Part shown: positions 47,789-60,221 of the stretch, piece after piece | Position numbering within the stretch: the first letter of the stretch is position 1 | Layout of the letters: each line of letters starts with the position of its first letter | Assembly (NCBI GenBank): GCA_023525715.1 | Contig: CM042017.1 | Span: 83,622,857 to 83,686,856, forward strand | Direction: 5' to 3' | Length of the DNA stretch: 64,000 bases | Source of the DNA: Cichorium intybus | Lineage: Eukaryota > Streptophyta > Magnoliopsida > Asterales > Asteraceae | Translations under genes and position numbers: made by a program | The notes under the pieces: model-generated | Databases searched by the model: none | Told to the model about the DNA's origin: nothing | What the model saw: the letters and a program-made list of their open reading frames with translations, nothing else

Positions 47789-50700
47789 TTGTTTACACTA
47801 TTGAGTTTCAAAAGCGCGGGTTGCCTCATTGTCATATATGCGTGTTTATGCACACTGATGACAAACTTCGTACTGTTGAAAATATTGATCCGTATATTTC
47901 TGCTGAAATTACAAAAATGCATGAAGATCCAGATTTGTATTCACTTGTGAAGGAGTTTATGATTCACGATCCTTGTGGTGCAGAAAACATGAATTGCCCA
48001 TGCATGGTAGATAACAAGTGTTCAAAAAATTTTCCCAAGAAATTTTCAAATCAAACGTCGGTTGACACAGATGGTTTTCCTGTTTATAGAAGACGTGATG
48101 ATGGATCTGTTGTTGAAAAGTGTGGTGTTAAGTTGGATAACAGAAATGTTGTTCCTTATAACAAACACCTTTTAAAAAGATTTCAGGCGCACATTAATGT
48201 TGAGTGGTGCAATCAAGCTGGCTCCATAAAATATTTATTCAAATATATAAACAAAGGTCCTGATAGAGCTACAGTTGAGGTTGCCCAAACCAATAACGAA
48301 GCTGATAACCCTGAACAAGTAGATGAGATTAAAGATTATTATGATTGTAGATATATATCTGCATCTGAAGCAACATGGCGAATTTATGGATTTGATGTTC
48401 ATCATAGAACTCCATCTGTGGTTAGACTTCCTTTCCATCTTCCTGGTCAAAATCAAGTTGTGTATGGTGCTGTTGATGACCTCGAAAATGTCCTTAACAA
48501 ACCTTCAATTTCTTCTTCGATGTTCTTATCTTGGATGGAATGTAATGCAATTTACGAAAATGCCAGGGAATTAACTTATGTTGAATTCCCCACGGAGTTT
48601 GTGTGGAAAAAAGATGATCGAAAATGGGAACCAAGAGAATCAGGATTTTCAATAGGCAGAATTCATTCTGTCTCTCCTAAACTTGGTGAGGCGTATTTTT
48701 TAAGAATTCTTTTAAACAAGGTGAAAGGACCAAAATCGTTTGAAGATATTCGAAAAGTCAATGGAAACATACTTCCTAATTTTAGAGATGCATGTTATGC
48801 CTTAGGTCTTTTAGACGACGATAGAGAATACATTGATGCTATTAAAGAAGCAAGTCATTCAGGTTCTGGTTACTATCTACGTTCTTTATTTGCAACAATG
48901 TTAATGTCTGATAGCTTGGGTAGACCTGATTTTGTATGGGAAAGTACATGGGAATACTTGTGTGATGGAATTCTTTACAATCAACGAATTCGTTTAAAAT
49001 CTCCAGGTATTATAACAGTCTTTCATTATTTATCATTTTTAAATTCAAATGTCTTCTTTTTGATTTTAAAATTATTATTTAATATATTACAGATTTATCA
49101 TTTACGGAACAACAACTTAAGAACTTGACATTGTTTGAGATTGAATCGTTTCTCCTTCGTAACAATTCCACTCTCAAAAATTTCAGAGAAATGCCTTACC
49201 CTGATAATGAATCTGTGTCTTCTTCAAATAATCGTTTGATTGCTGAGGAGCTTTCTTATTGCAACACAAGTTTAGAAAGTGAACTTGATAATCTTTTTGT
49301 TTCATTAACTGATGAACAACGAGGGATTTTTGACGATATCATGACAGCAATTAAAAATAACAAAGGAGGTTCATTTTTTGTTTATGGTTATGGTGGCACC
49401 GGTAAAACTTTTCTTTGGAAGACATTATCTACAGCATTGAGATCTAAACGGCATATTGTTTTAAATGTTGCTTCAAGTGGTATTGCATCATTGTTACTGA
49501 CTGGAGGTAGGACAGCATACTCTCGGTTTCATATTCCTTTAAATCTTAATGAATATTCCCTTTGTTTTATGAAGCCAAATAGCGATGTTTCGAGATTATT
49601 AAAACAAACTTCACTAATTATTTGGGATGAAGCACCAATGGTTCATAAGCATGCATTTGAAGCTTTGGACCGAACATTGAGAGATATACTAACTTGTGAT
49701 AATGTCAACAACTCTGATTTGATATTTGGAGGAAAAGTTGTTGTTTTTGGAGGAGATTTCAGACAAATTCTTCCGGTTATTGCCAATGGCAGTAGACACG
49801 ACATTGTAAATGCCTCATTAAGTTCTTCATATATATGGGATAAATGCAAACTTCTTACATTAACAAAGAACATGAGGTTGACCGTTGCAAATGATCCATC
49901 TCTTATTGAACAAACAAGATTATTTGCAAATTGGTTACTCGATATTGGAGAAGGAAAAATTGGTGGTTCCAATGATGGGGATGCAATCATCGATATTCCC
50001 GACGATCTTCTCATTAATCAATCATCTAATCCTATCGGTTCATTAATTGACTTTGTATATCCTTCTTTTCTTCAAAACATCAATAATCCAAGATATTTTC
50101 AAGATAGAGCGATATTGGCACCGAAAAATGAAGTTGTTCAAGAGATCAATGATCATTTACTATCATTGTTTCCAGGAGAAGAGAAGGAATATTTGAGTTC
50201 AGATAGCATATGTCAATCAGAGTTTGTTCAATAATCTTTTAATGAGGCGCTATACTCACCTGATGTTTTAAATGGGCTTAAAGTATCAAGAATGCCAAAC
50301 CATAAGTTGAATTTAAAGGTAGGTGTTCCGGTTATGTTACTAAGAAACATTGATCAGAAAAATGGCTTATGCAATGGAACTAGGCTTCAGGTGCTTTCAT
50401 TAGGTAATCGTGTCATTGAAGTTGTTGTCATAACTGGAAGTAATATTGGTCATCGGACTTTTATTTCTAGATTGTCTTTGACACCTTCTAACAAAAAGAT
50501 TCCGTTCAAATTCAAAAGAAGACAATTTCCACTGGCTGTTTGTTTTGCTATGACGATAAACAAAAGTCAAGGACAATCATTGTCAAAGGTTGGGTTATTT
50601 CTTAAAGAACCGGTTTTCACACATGGCCAATTATATGTTGCATTATCCAGAGTCAGAAGTAGAGAAGGATTAAAGTTGCTAATCTTAGATAAAGATGGTC

Positions 50701-50970
50701 ACATAACAAACAAAACTTCCAATGTTGTATATAAAGAAGTCTTCCAAAACTTATGTTGAAGCAAATTTTGTTTTTTCAATATGAATATTGTATAAATTAA
50801 AAAACATTGTACACTTTTGGTTTTCTTTATCTTTATCAGTTTATGAACATATAACTTCTCTAAACCCCAATTATTTATTTTCATTCTAAGACACATGTAC
50901 ATCTTCATATTATCTGCCAACTATACAAAATTAAACATTTTATTATTATAATACTTTAAGTAATCATCAT

Positions 50971-50997
50971 CCGTGTTGCACACGGGTTATAACCTAG
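50971..50997 (+). other. Helitron 3' terminus: hairpin and CTAG
   Basis: The stem CCGTGT/ACACGG with TGC loop (50971-50985) is followed by GTTATAAC and CTAG (50994-50997), and then T at 50998. Helitrons end in CTRR after a short GC-rich hairpin and insert between A and T. Confidence 0.92.
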
Positions 50998-52666
50998 TAA
51001 ATTAATAAATTACAAGAAAAAATAGTGTAAAAGCTACAAAAAATTTTCTACCTAAAATCCGAATGAATTTTGGAGCATACCAAACAAAAAATTTCCGATC
51101 TTATCCTACAAAATGTCAAAAAAAAAAAAGAATGTTACTCAGTAATTATAAAGTTTTTATTGCATATCGATTCTAAAACGATTATAACAAATTTAGTATA
51201 AAGAAAATAAAACATGTTACACGTAGGGATGATCAACCGGTTGGAACCGGTTTGGAATTCGGATCGAAAAGTAGCAAAAGACATAACCGAGAACCGGACC
51301 GGAGTGGTGAATTGGTGCCGGTTTTCCGTTTTTTTTTTTTGTCAACGGAATCGGTTCTGAAAGTACGATGTTATAATATGTTGGTCTAATTTATCAATAA
51401 TCTGACGTATATATAGTTATATACCCACTGTTACATTACATGTTGGTCATAACAAAATAACAATCATCCAAGAAAATCACTTGGAATATGAAGAAGTAGA
51501 ACGAGGTGCAACAAAAAATAATTTCAAACATGGAATGAATAAATAAGGATGGCCCAAGGACTCATAAATCAAGTGTATTTCCAGAAAGGACAAAAGAACA
51601 AGGTTGAAAAGATGACATCCTTTGCATAAAAACTGTCATTGATAACAAATTATAAACACGGTTTCACATGGATTTCACCTGATCGTCCATTTTGACAAAT
51701 ACATGCATATATTACGTGTTCATATCCACTATAGGTAAAAACATTGCATGTAAAAGCTTTCTGTGAACATTAACTAGCAAGTAAAAAAATCTTTGAAAAA
51801 AAAATACAAACGAAAAGGTGCTTCTTAAACTAATAAAGACATTTGAAACAGGCCAGGAAGAAAATAAATAGATTACCTGTGACTGGCAGGGACGAACACG
51901 TTGTAGATGTAAGGATTATGCAGAACTTTGTTGAACGTGATACGGGATGCTTCTTGATAAATACGTAAGTTGTTTATATAGGCATATGAAGGGTAATTAG
52001 GTTAAGAGAACTCGGGACATCAGGAAGTTTTAAGAACAAACTGTGCCCATCGATGATACAAAATATATGGTACAGAATCCATGAATTGCCTTCAACAAAG
52101 GATCGGTGCCTTGATGATGACGATGACGATGCGTACTACATCTGATGACGACGATGAAGGGGAAACAGAAGAAACTAACAGTTGGTACAATCGAATCGAG
52201 CAGTTGTCGTCTTCGTCGGTTCATCATAGTCTTCGTGTTACTGTTGTTGCTTCCTTGAAATTAGGTTAAGAAAACTCGGGACATCTCATCGATTTTGGGG
52301 GAACTAAAATCTTTTGGGGGGCACGACAATTCTCATTGGTAATTTTGGGTGATCCGTTCACAAAAGAATATTAAAAGAAAATTTGAACAATTTCTTGTGA
52401 ACTAGTCCACCGGCAAAACCCTACCTCACCACAATTATTTTTATTATTTTTTTAATATTTTGAGCTAGGTGTCATTATTCTATTGGTTGGTTAATATTAT
52501 TTGGATAACATTTATTATCATTAAAAATCTGATAATTATCTGAATAATTTTTTTTAAAACTTCAAAATTCATGATTTTTTTTCTCTATAAATAGAGTATA
52601 ATATTGACATACTTCATATTCAATTTCAAGTCTTCATTTCTAAACGGTATTTATTTATTTGTTAAT
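50998..52666. other. Flank between the Helitron and the Myb/SANT-like ORF
   Basis: No gene I can support. A possible hAT terminus TAGGGATGATCAACCGGTTG lies at 51227, with CCGGTT-rich subterminal sequence, but no opposite end is seen. One GAAAGTACGATGTTATAATA phrase near 51361 matches the dispersed motif of 26.8-40.9 kb. The small frames at 52030-52269 are Asp/His-rich and unassigned. GAACTCGGGACATC near 52007 recurs as AAAACTCGGGACATC near 52270. Confidence 0.45.
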
Positions 52667-53352
52667 ATGGATCATTCGCTTCCAAATTTTGTTTTAAATC
52701 TTGATGATTCTCAAGATTATTCACATTTTCAAGGCTATCAAACCGTTCAGTCTTTTTCAATTCCCAGTCAAATCCCTGCTACTAAAAATATTCAAACCTC
52801 ACAAAATACTGGAAAACTCCCAAGAGACGATAAATGGGATGTTGATGAAGATGTCGTGTTAATGTCAGCATGGTGTATCGTAAGCGAAAATAGCAAACGT
52901 TGCAAAAGCTAAAAATGTACATCATTGTGGGAAACTGTGAAGGAATTGTATGATGCAGGTTAAGCGGAAAACCTAAACCCAAAAAATCTTGGTAACATAA
53001 ATATTGCTCAAATGAAAAGTCGTTGGAAACGACTTAATGAAAATGCACAAAAATGGGTTGCTGCATTTCGAGAAGCATATAGACAAAAAAAAATGGAATG
53101 AGTGAAAGATGTCGAGAATGATGCACATAAAATTTATGAGGCTGGTGGGAGTAAGTTTAATGAATCTATTATTTTTAATAATGTTATGTGTAATCATGTG
53201 AAATGGGATTTACATCTAGGTCATGTCACAACACGTACTGAACGTGAAGTATGCGATGAAGAAATTTGGGGTAGTACAAAAACATTAAGAACAAATTAGG
53301 AAGGAGGATATTTTGTTCTTTCCAACCTAGAAACACCAACTAGTGGTGGTTC
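52667..53352 (+). pseudogene. Myb/SANT-like DNA-binding ORF (plant PIF/Harbinger-type companion, often labelled GST T3-like)
   Basis: Begins MDHSLPNFVLNLDDSQ. The conserved core reads KLPRDDKWDVDEDVVLMSAW, then NIAQMKSRWKRLNENAQKW, VAAFREAY and DVENDAHKIYEAGGSKFNES. This is the trihelix/Myb-like protein type abundant in plant genomes and often mislabelled glutathione S-transferase T3-like; related proteins accompany PIF/Harbinger transposases. The frame stays continuous, but four nonsense codons interrupt it (about 52910, 52960, 53099 and 53297), with no frameshift. The C-terminal part is cut at 53353 by a copia LTR after NLETPTSGGS. It is not functional as it stands. Confidence 0.75.
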
Positions 53353-53975
53353 TGTTGGATTAGGTGTCTAAGCCATAACTATAATTGACATATGCACTTG
53401 AATTGATACTAGCACAGTCCTTTTAGTTGCCCTCAAACCCAGCAATGGACAGGATAACTTATAGAGAGAGAGAGAGAGAGATTGATTTGTTAATATATTA
53501 TGAGGATAATATATTAATTAGAAATAGCAGTATTTAATTAATGATTAATCAGAAATTAATTAGAATTAATTTTGGGATTACTTGGATTAATTAAAAGTAC
53601 AGGGGCTGAATTGTATTTGTTCAATAGTTGAGCAATAGACAATTATGGTATATATATGGGACGAAAATTAAAGGATATTCATCCTTGTAATGTTCGAAAA
53701 TCATATATGGATCCAAGGCTTATTTATGGCAATGATAAGGTATTTGAATTATATGATAAAATGCTTATCATATCTGAATTCAAATAAGACAGTGTATAAG
53801 CCTTATCACTTATCATCTTGGGGCTATAAATAAGGAGCCCCTGCCCTCCATATTCTACACCAATTCAAGGGATCTTCCCTCCTCTCTATGGTTTTCTAGT
53901 AATGGATTACTCCATGATTGTTTAAGCACTTGCCTTGTTTGTTGCCTCACTATTATAGTTTTCCCTATCAAACAG
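53353..53975 (+). repeat. Truncated copia LTR related to copies A and B
   Basis: Starts TGTTGGATTAGGTGTCTAAG inside the Myb/SANT-like ORF and has a TATA box (TATAAATA, 53825-53832). The usual end AAAACCTTTCA is missing, and the expected right target duplication GGTTC is not found. The true end of the LTR is uncertain, somewhere between about 53900 and 53975. A (GA)n run lies at 53464-53483. Confidence 0.75.
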
Positions 53976-54385
53976 ATTGAATTGCTTAGCTCCATTAATG
54001 GTGATCTTCGAGTTTCACTTCGTAGTGACACCCATGTCCAGTCTCAGGAAGATAATATTGTTGGGTTGCATTTGTTCAAAAAACAAACATCTGAATCATC
54101 ATCCAGGTATCAGTCAACACCATTACTTCTTTTCCTTTTAGTTGTAATCAAATCCATATTCAACCAACAATTTGATCACTTTATATAATATATTCTGTTC
54201 AAAGGAGGTCATGCACCTTGCTTACATGCACAACAAAAGGGCTTTCAAGTATGAGGTCTGTTATAATACCAAAATCCCTAGGGGACTCCACTGATGACAA
54301 TGCTCCAACCTCATGGAATGTTTGTGCAGCTGGTAATGTCTTGTGTCGTAAAGTGGATGAAAATGAAAACTATGCCTTATTTTGA
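53976..54385 (+). pseudogene. Last two exons of an unrecognised gene
   Basis: AAACAG precedes a frame IELLSSINGDLRVSLRSDTH to 54106, where CCAG meets GTATCAG. The next exon starts at 54205 after TTCAAAG and continues in phase (RRSCTLLTCTTKGLSSMRSV, ending NVLCRKVDENENYALF, TGA at 54383-54385). Donor, acceptor and phase agree, so this is likely the real 3' end of a host gene, cut off on its 5' side by or near the LTR fragment. I do not recognise the protein. Confidence 0.55.
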
Positions 54386-54396
54386 GGGTGATTTTT

Positions 54397-54460
54397 GTTC
54401 ATATATGAACAATGTTCATATATGAACATGATTCATATATGAACATTGTTCATATATGAA
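54397..54460. repeat. Tandem palindromes GTTCATATATGAAC
   Basis: Three to four successive copies of a 14-base perfect palindrome, with small variants, right after the gene-fragment stop codon. Confidence 0.9.
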
Positions 54461-54666
54461 TATTGTTTCATTTATTTGATACCTTGATACTGAATCGTGA
54501 TATGTTCTTATTCTTTTAACTTTGCCCATGTAATTGTTTAGGACTTTGATCAATGTAATGGTTGATATTATTGGGATTGAAGTTTTCTTTGTATTTTGAT
54601 CAATGGGAGACAGAAACGCCCAGATACAGGAGAGAACACAAAACCTTGCTGATGTAATTTACATGT

Positions 54667-54740
54667 GTTCATTGATGAACATATGTTCATCGATGAACAT
54701 ATGTTCATTGATGAACATATGTTCATCAATGAACATATGT
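54667..54740. repeat. Tandem palindromes ATGTTCATYGATGAACAT
   Basis: Four successive 18-base palindromic units. They share the half-site TGTTCAT/ATGAACA with the cluster 210 bases upstream but have a different centre. Confidence 0.9.
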
Positions 54741-54823
54741 TGAATTACAATATAAATATACAGAGAAGGAGATGAATGTATGTTCATCAACTTTTAAACT
54801 TTTAAACTTTGATCAATGTAATG

Positions 54824-55124
54824 TGTTGAAACACTGAAGTAGGATCTAGATTCAATAATGCAGAATAAGAACAATAAACAAGAACACACAATATGTAGAA
54901 CTGATGTCGACTGATTAATATGCAACTCAAGAACAATTCAGAGAGAACTATTCTGTATGAGTGCCATGAATATGATTTACAAAAGTTAACCCTAATTAAG
55001 GTATGTGCATGCCTTATATACTAAAACTAATTATGGAATAGACAGGCCCACCCATAAATGTACGCTAACTAAAAGGCTTGATTAATGCATGCACAATTGA
55101 CTCAATCTAATTAATGATTCTACA
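54824..55124 (-). repeat. 3' LTR of the Sirevirus-like element (301 bp)
   Basis: The minus strand runs from TGTAGAATCATTAATTAG to CAGTGTTTCAACA. TATA-like GTATATAAGG lies near 55013-55022. TAATG (54819-54823) would be the target duplication. Confidence 0.75.
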
Positions 55125-55138
55125 ATCTCCCCCTTTGA
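55125..55138 (-). other. Polypurine tract of the Sirevirus-like element
   Basis: The minus strand reads CTCAAAGGGGGAGAT directly before TGTAGA. A G-rich tract of this kind precedes Sirevirus 3' LTRs. Confidence 0.8.
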
Positions 55139-55157
55139 GTCAAATTGCAAAGAAGCT

Positions 55158-58100
55158 TCATTCATCAACTTCTGGTTTCGGAACATCTAGCACTTTCTCA
55201 AACACCCTTGGAATCAGAAGCAAGATTCTCTTTCGAAACGTCATGTACCAGGTCAACGTGTCATTGTAGCACCTCTTCTCATTTACAGTGTTGCCTGGAG
55301 TCTTGTTGATGAGATCAAGTATCTTCTTCAGTGCAGGAGTCCGATACAGATGTTTGTCTCGTAGAAAGAACATTCTCTTGACAGAGTCCTTGCCTTCCTT
55401 GGAGGGATATGGCACATTCCACTCTTTCTTGCCAATTCTTCCGAGACGGTGTTTCTTGAGATCAGAAGTAGGTTTTTCAACTGAGCATTTGGGAGTAGAA
55501 TCCAGAACTGCAGCAACTTCTACATCCAGTTTCGCAACCTTAAGAATGTAACCCATGAGTAGTTTCTTGACATGGTCAGCAAGAATCTCATGGTCTTCTG
55601 CCCTTGAAAAAATGTTGAACAATGAAACCCAATCAAATGGATTCATGAAAGTAAGATCAGCCAGTGTAAATTCTTCCTTCTCCTGATCAGTTCCCCTACG
55701 AGCTAGGAAAATAGCATTCTAGAATGGGGAAGTAACACGAGGCATTCTCGGAGTGAGTTTCACAATTTTCTTCAAACTCCAAGTAATATGTTGAGGTTTC
55801 AAGTTTTCCAGGTAAAAGTTGAAGAGCATGCCAGTGACGACCGCACTGGGTTGAGTATTCTTTATGAGTTCATCAAAGCATCGAATAAGAAATACCCTCG
55901 CAGTCATAGGAAAATCAACTTGAGAATCCACTTGATTTCTGATGTCGTATGAGCAATTTGGCTGCAACCAGTTCTGAATTGGTTGAGTAATGGCTTCCTT
56001 CTTCATCGTTTCGTAATCCCAACCTGGAAAGTGCAACATCCGTGATTCCATCAGAAGTGCAGCATCTCTTTCGGCTGCTTCTTTAGCTTCGAGCTCTCGA
56101 TTGATTCTTAGAATTTCATCAATGTCTTTTTCTCTTTCAGCTTTGGCCAATTTAGCTGCTTCCGAAAGCTTAGTCTCATCTTCCTTATCATCTTCACCGA
56201 TCTTCATTGTCTTTCGTTTCGAAGGACCGGCAGATGAGTCACTAATATTTCATCTTTTTAAACCAATCGGATTTTGGTTTCTGAATATCATCAGCAGACT
56301 TTTCAGCCCCTGGTTCCTTCACATTGGTGATAGTGGAAAATCTTGCTCTTTTGATGGGGTTTTCTGTGGGACCCTTCGAATCATCTGTGGGACCTTTTGA
56401 ACCGTCTCCCTGATCGTCTTTGGAAACATTCGAAGTTTCCAAGTTGTCACCTAGAGTCTCCTTTCCCTGGTTAGACTCCTTCTCATTGTTCTTTTCTTTG
56501 AGTTTGTCAGACTCTTTCTCTTTGTTCGGATCTGATTCCTCCTCCGTGTTCTCGTCTCCGCCTTGTTTCGGAATGGCTATGTCTTCCGAAACACCCTTTA
56601 TTTTGCTCAGTAAAAGGAGAACAGGATGAAGTTTGTTCGTAATATGACCACGAACATAAGGAGTGAGGATCGGATCATCTTCTTCAAAAGTGCTCGACGA
56701 ATATAGGCATCAATATTATAAGCACAACTCCGGATAGCCTGAGTTTGCGAAATAGCAAAGGACAAAACTGCCGTTGTGTGTTTGAGATCTGCCTTTAGCA
56801 CTTGAATCTTTGTAGTTTTGGAAGCCAAAAGATCTATGACTTCATTCTCCATAGCAAGATCCTTTCGTAACTGCTCTGCCTTGGCTTCATGAGAATAAGC
56901 CAGTTCGGAATTTTCTGTCTTCAATTCGGAATGAAGAGTGGCAAGAGCCTCCTTTTCAGCTCGAAGGGTATCTGCAAGACCTTGGATAACCTTATGCATT
57001 TTGGTATTGTTGGACTAATGAGCATCTTGGAAATCCGGTGTGAATTTGAGAACGTCAGTTTCCAGTCTGCCAATTTTTGTGACAGAGTCCTCTATGTGTT
57101 TCTGAGATTGTTCCATCAACAGGTTGAACTCTTTCATGATCTTGACGTTTTCGGTAACTAACTTCTCGACATGCGTGTTATGGACCTCTAACTGGGATTG
57201 CCAGTCGGAAGTGGAAGGACCCTTGTTGGCTTGAAGTAACTGATCCAACCTGGCTGAAAGCTCTTTAAATTGCCCCTTCATCATCGGAGCATTCTCATCA
57301 GAAGTATTAAAGTGTACATTGAAAGGAGATTCAATGTAATCAGCCATATCATCCTGATCATCGTAAATCAGGACGTCTTCTTCTTATTCTTTGGAATGAG
57401 GGTCTTGGTGTTTAGGTGAGGGGTTGGTAGTTGTTTCTGGTGATGGAGATTTGCGAGGTGGAGAGTTATGTGGTGGAGAGTTGTGTGGTGGAAAGTTATG
57501 AGGTGGTGATTTGGGAGGTGGTGATTTCGGACTAGAATGTGGGGTTGTTTTCGTAGTAGGATTAGGAGGTGGAGATGGAGGTCGTTGATTGGTGTTTGCG
57601 ATGGTTTCTCCTTCATCATTGTCATCCATGTCATCCTCTAAGGGATTCGTAATGTGTTGATCATCGGAATGTTCTTCTTCCGAATGATGTGGCATGACAA
57701 GTTTCTGAAGCCTTCTTGAACGTTTGGCTGGCTTTTCGGTATCGGAAGTAGCACCCCTTCCCTTGCGTTTGATTACCTTCTTCGGATTTTCTACCTTATC
57801 AAAAGCATCCTGATGCTTTTGATCAAGAGGACGAACAGCAAAAGGAGTCTTCTTGCAGTAATCAACGACACACTTGATGTCGTTTGGAACTCGACTGGTC
57901 AAGGTCATAGGAATGGTACCTATGAATTCGAAATCCTCCGCCTTGGTGGTAACGAAGGTGGCTATTGGTAGAGTCGGAATTACAGCCATAACCGAGTCAG
58001 TCATGACATGGATGTCATGTTTCACGATTATCCTGTGAACAACAAGGGACCAGAAACGAGCACAAGAAATTTCTATGTGTCGAAGTTTATAGTTGACACT

Positions 58101-58693
58101 GTCCACAAATTGACTCCATAAGATAGAGCCAAAATCGAGATTGACATCATTGTAGAGACCATAGAAGAAGGTGTAGAATAGCTTACTTGCACTATCGGTG
58201 CCTGTGGTTCGTTCCGAAAAGCTCTTGAATAAGATTGTGAAAAGATCATTCCAGTGAGGAGGTAGGCCTTTCTTGTGAACTTTGACAACTGAGTGATGTC
58301 TCCTTTGAATCCCATCTGGTAGATGAGTTTGAGTAAGGTAACTGGCTGAAGAGATTCAGGATCAATCACGTCGTCAGTATCTGTAAACCCCAAAAGTTTA
58401 CCAAATCGAGATTTTGAGATTTTGGTCTTCACCGACCCAACTTCAAAAGTAACCATCTCCTACGTCTTATTGTAAAAAGTGGTGGAGTAGGCGGCGGAGA
58501 GAAGAGCAATGGGGACTTATGCAGATTCAGTCAAAGCTTTTGAGATCCTCGAGTATTTTAAACACTCGATCATTAGGCGAATAGCTTCGTTGTAGTGTGA
58601 GGAGTTCAGATCAATAACCATGTTCTGGTTTGCTTTGATCTTCAGCATCAAGGTGGACGAGGTGTTGTCGTTGGCAGTAGAAGAACCGGCCAT
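55158..58693 (-). pseudogene. Long env-position ORF of the Sirevirus-like element, degenerate
   Basis: Start ATG at 58693 (MAGSSTANDNTSSTLMLK), about 100 bases after a TATA box. The remnant spans more than 1100 codons. Order: N-terminal globular part (FEVGSVKTKISKSRFGKLLG; later HIEISCARFWSLVVHRIIVK), a basic segment (KRKGRGATSDTEKPAKRSRR), a Pro-rich hinge (PPRKSPSPETTTNPSP), a predicted coiled coil (about 57347-56700: DQLLQANKG, HSELKTENSELAYSHEAKAE), a charged Glu/Lys segment (EREKDIDEILRINRELEAKE) and a C-terminal globular domain ending LLLIPRVFEKVLDVPKPEVDE-like. Breaks: stops near 58517 and 58457, a frameshift near 58280 and further stops or shifts near 57370, 57015, 56620, 56240 and 55720. 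Related long coding regions recur in plant repeats. The role is unknown; a coiled coil is common in Sirevirus extra ORFs. Confidence 0.65.
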
Positions 58694-58790
58694 TGAAGAA
58701 AGCTTGAGAAAGATATTTGCTCTAGAGAGAATATGAGAGTTCTTGAGAGGAAAAGTGTGCGGAGAAGAGAGAGAAGTCTTCGAGAATTCT

Positions 58791-58798
58791 TTATATAT
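58791..58798 (-). promoter_or_regulatory. TATA box before the env-position ORF
   Basis: The minus strand reads GATATATAAAGAATTC, followed by a pyrimidine-rich CTTCTCTCTC leader and the ATG at 58693. Position and context fit a separate promoter inside the element. Confidence 0.55.
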
Positions 58799-58859
58799 CT
58801 TTGGGAATTCAAACAGAGAGAGAAAATCCTGAGGAAATCGATTCGGTTTCCCCAAATAT

Positions 58860-60152
58860 CGCTTTATGATGATGAGTAACCCCCAAGAGTCCCCCTGTCA
58901 GGCGCGTGAAAAACGAGGAACGGACAAGAATTAAGGTGACGTTGTAACTGACACGTGTTGATGATGTCATCCAAAATTCAAAAGTTCGCGCCTGATAAGT
59001 CTTATCGTCCAAGTCATCAAAAAGAACCTTATCACAATGAAACCAAAGTTAGAAAAATCAATAGTGATTTTTGCGCAAGAGTGTGCCAAATAAACAGAAG
59101 TAAATCAATATAAGTTTCTAGGAAATCTGTGATGTCGGAATGACATGAAAGCAGATGGATCCCGGGCAACGATCTCTTCCTTCGAAATCAAGAGAGATTC
59201 GGAAGTGCTTGTGTGGTTTCCCATTGAATTACGATCACATGATTGTCAAGAATCATTGAAAGGCATCTTTTAAGATTGTTGTTCTCTTTGGGTTGATTTA
59301 GCTTCCTTTGGATTCCGAAACGTGAGAAATGTTCGAAATCGGAAGAAAGTACTTGTTTGACCAGTGTAGTCATTAATAACAAGTAAGGAGGGATATGTTT
59401 TATCTGACATTGGAAAGTGTGGAAATCTTAAGAAAAGAATAAAAACTGGATCTTGTGGGTAGAAACAACCTGGGTAAGGTAAATTTCATCAAGATCACGC
59501 AGAAAAAGAAAAATTTTGAGATTTCGAAACTGAATCCGTTAATTCCATAAGGGTGATCGGATTTTTGGGTTTCATTCGGAAATGTGGTGAAAACAATTCC
59601 GAAATCATTAACACAGAACTTGTGTAACCATCAGTTTTCAGTGGTAATACTGAAAACCTTCATAAGGGTTACAGTTATATGGAAATGAGTTGAATGGAGA
59701 ATTGATAGATGGGTCAAGAAAGGTTGGTGAGTCTCCCAGCGCATCATGGCGAGAATTATTTGCGATCTTTGACTAGAGTTTCTGAAATCATATATCGAAA
59801 TCAGTTTTTATTTCAATAATCATCGAATTTCATATTTGGTACTTAGAGGATTTTGTGAGAAGAGTTCCATCAATTCGAAAGTTTCATTCGTAGTCAAAAA
59901 GAAAATATTTTTGAGTTTTTTTTTTAAAAAAAGACATGTCATGAGAATTGGGCCGTAAGCTGCTGACGTAGAAATCAGTCATTATGATGATACCATTAAA
60001 TGCTCAGGCGAATAAGAGGGAAACGTCCAATCAGGTTTCCAATCAACCGTCTCCGCCTTAATGAAGTGCAATAATGGCCGCAGAATTCATCATTACTCCA
60101 AAAAGTAAATTAATATCTATAATTGGGAAGACAAACCGGTTTCTTTTCTACT
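58860..60152. other. Spacer between the two divergent ORFs of the Sirevirus-like element
   Basis: No convincing coding sequence. The minus-strand frames 58809-59012 and 59188-59382 have no family signature. It probably contains the control region for both flanking ORFs. Confidence 0.5.
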
Positions 60153-60160
60153 TATAAAAG
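60153..60160 (+). promoter_or_regulatory. TATA box of the Agenet ORF
   Basis: TATAAAAG 62 bases before the ATG at 60222, with an A-rich leader between. Confidence 0.55.
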
Positions 60161-60221
60161 GATCATTCGTTAGAAGCAAAAATACATACCAGAAAAGAAA
60201 TACCATCAGAAGAACAGACTT

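Larger units (their letters stand above)
54386..54823. other. 3' flank with two palindrome clusters
   Basis: No gene. It contains palindromes at 54397-54460 and 54667-54740 and the phrase CTTTGATCAATGTAATG at about 54543 and 54807. Confidence 0.6.

Noticed and set aside
49643..50014. 123-residue minus-strand frame in the helicase region
   Set aside because: Shadow of the PIF1 helicase exon on the opposite strand, with no family motif.
51227..51360. Complete hAT element starting TAGGGATGATCAACCGG
   Set aside because: Only one plausible terminus is seen, with no opposite end or 8-base duplication in the window; kept only as a note in the flank.
54397..54740. Possible CRISPR-like array from the evenly spaced palindromes
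   Set aside because: There are no unique spacers, units are contiguous, and the DNA is from a plant.
57368..57634. 88-residue His-rich minus-strand frame
   Set aside because: Alternate frame of the Pro-rich hinge of the env-position ORF, whose repeated codons keep several frames open.
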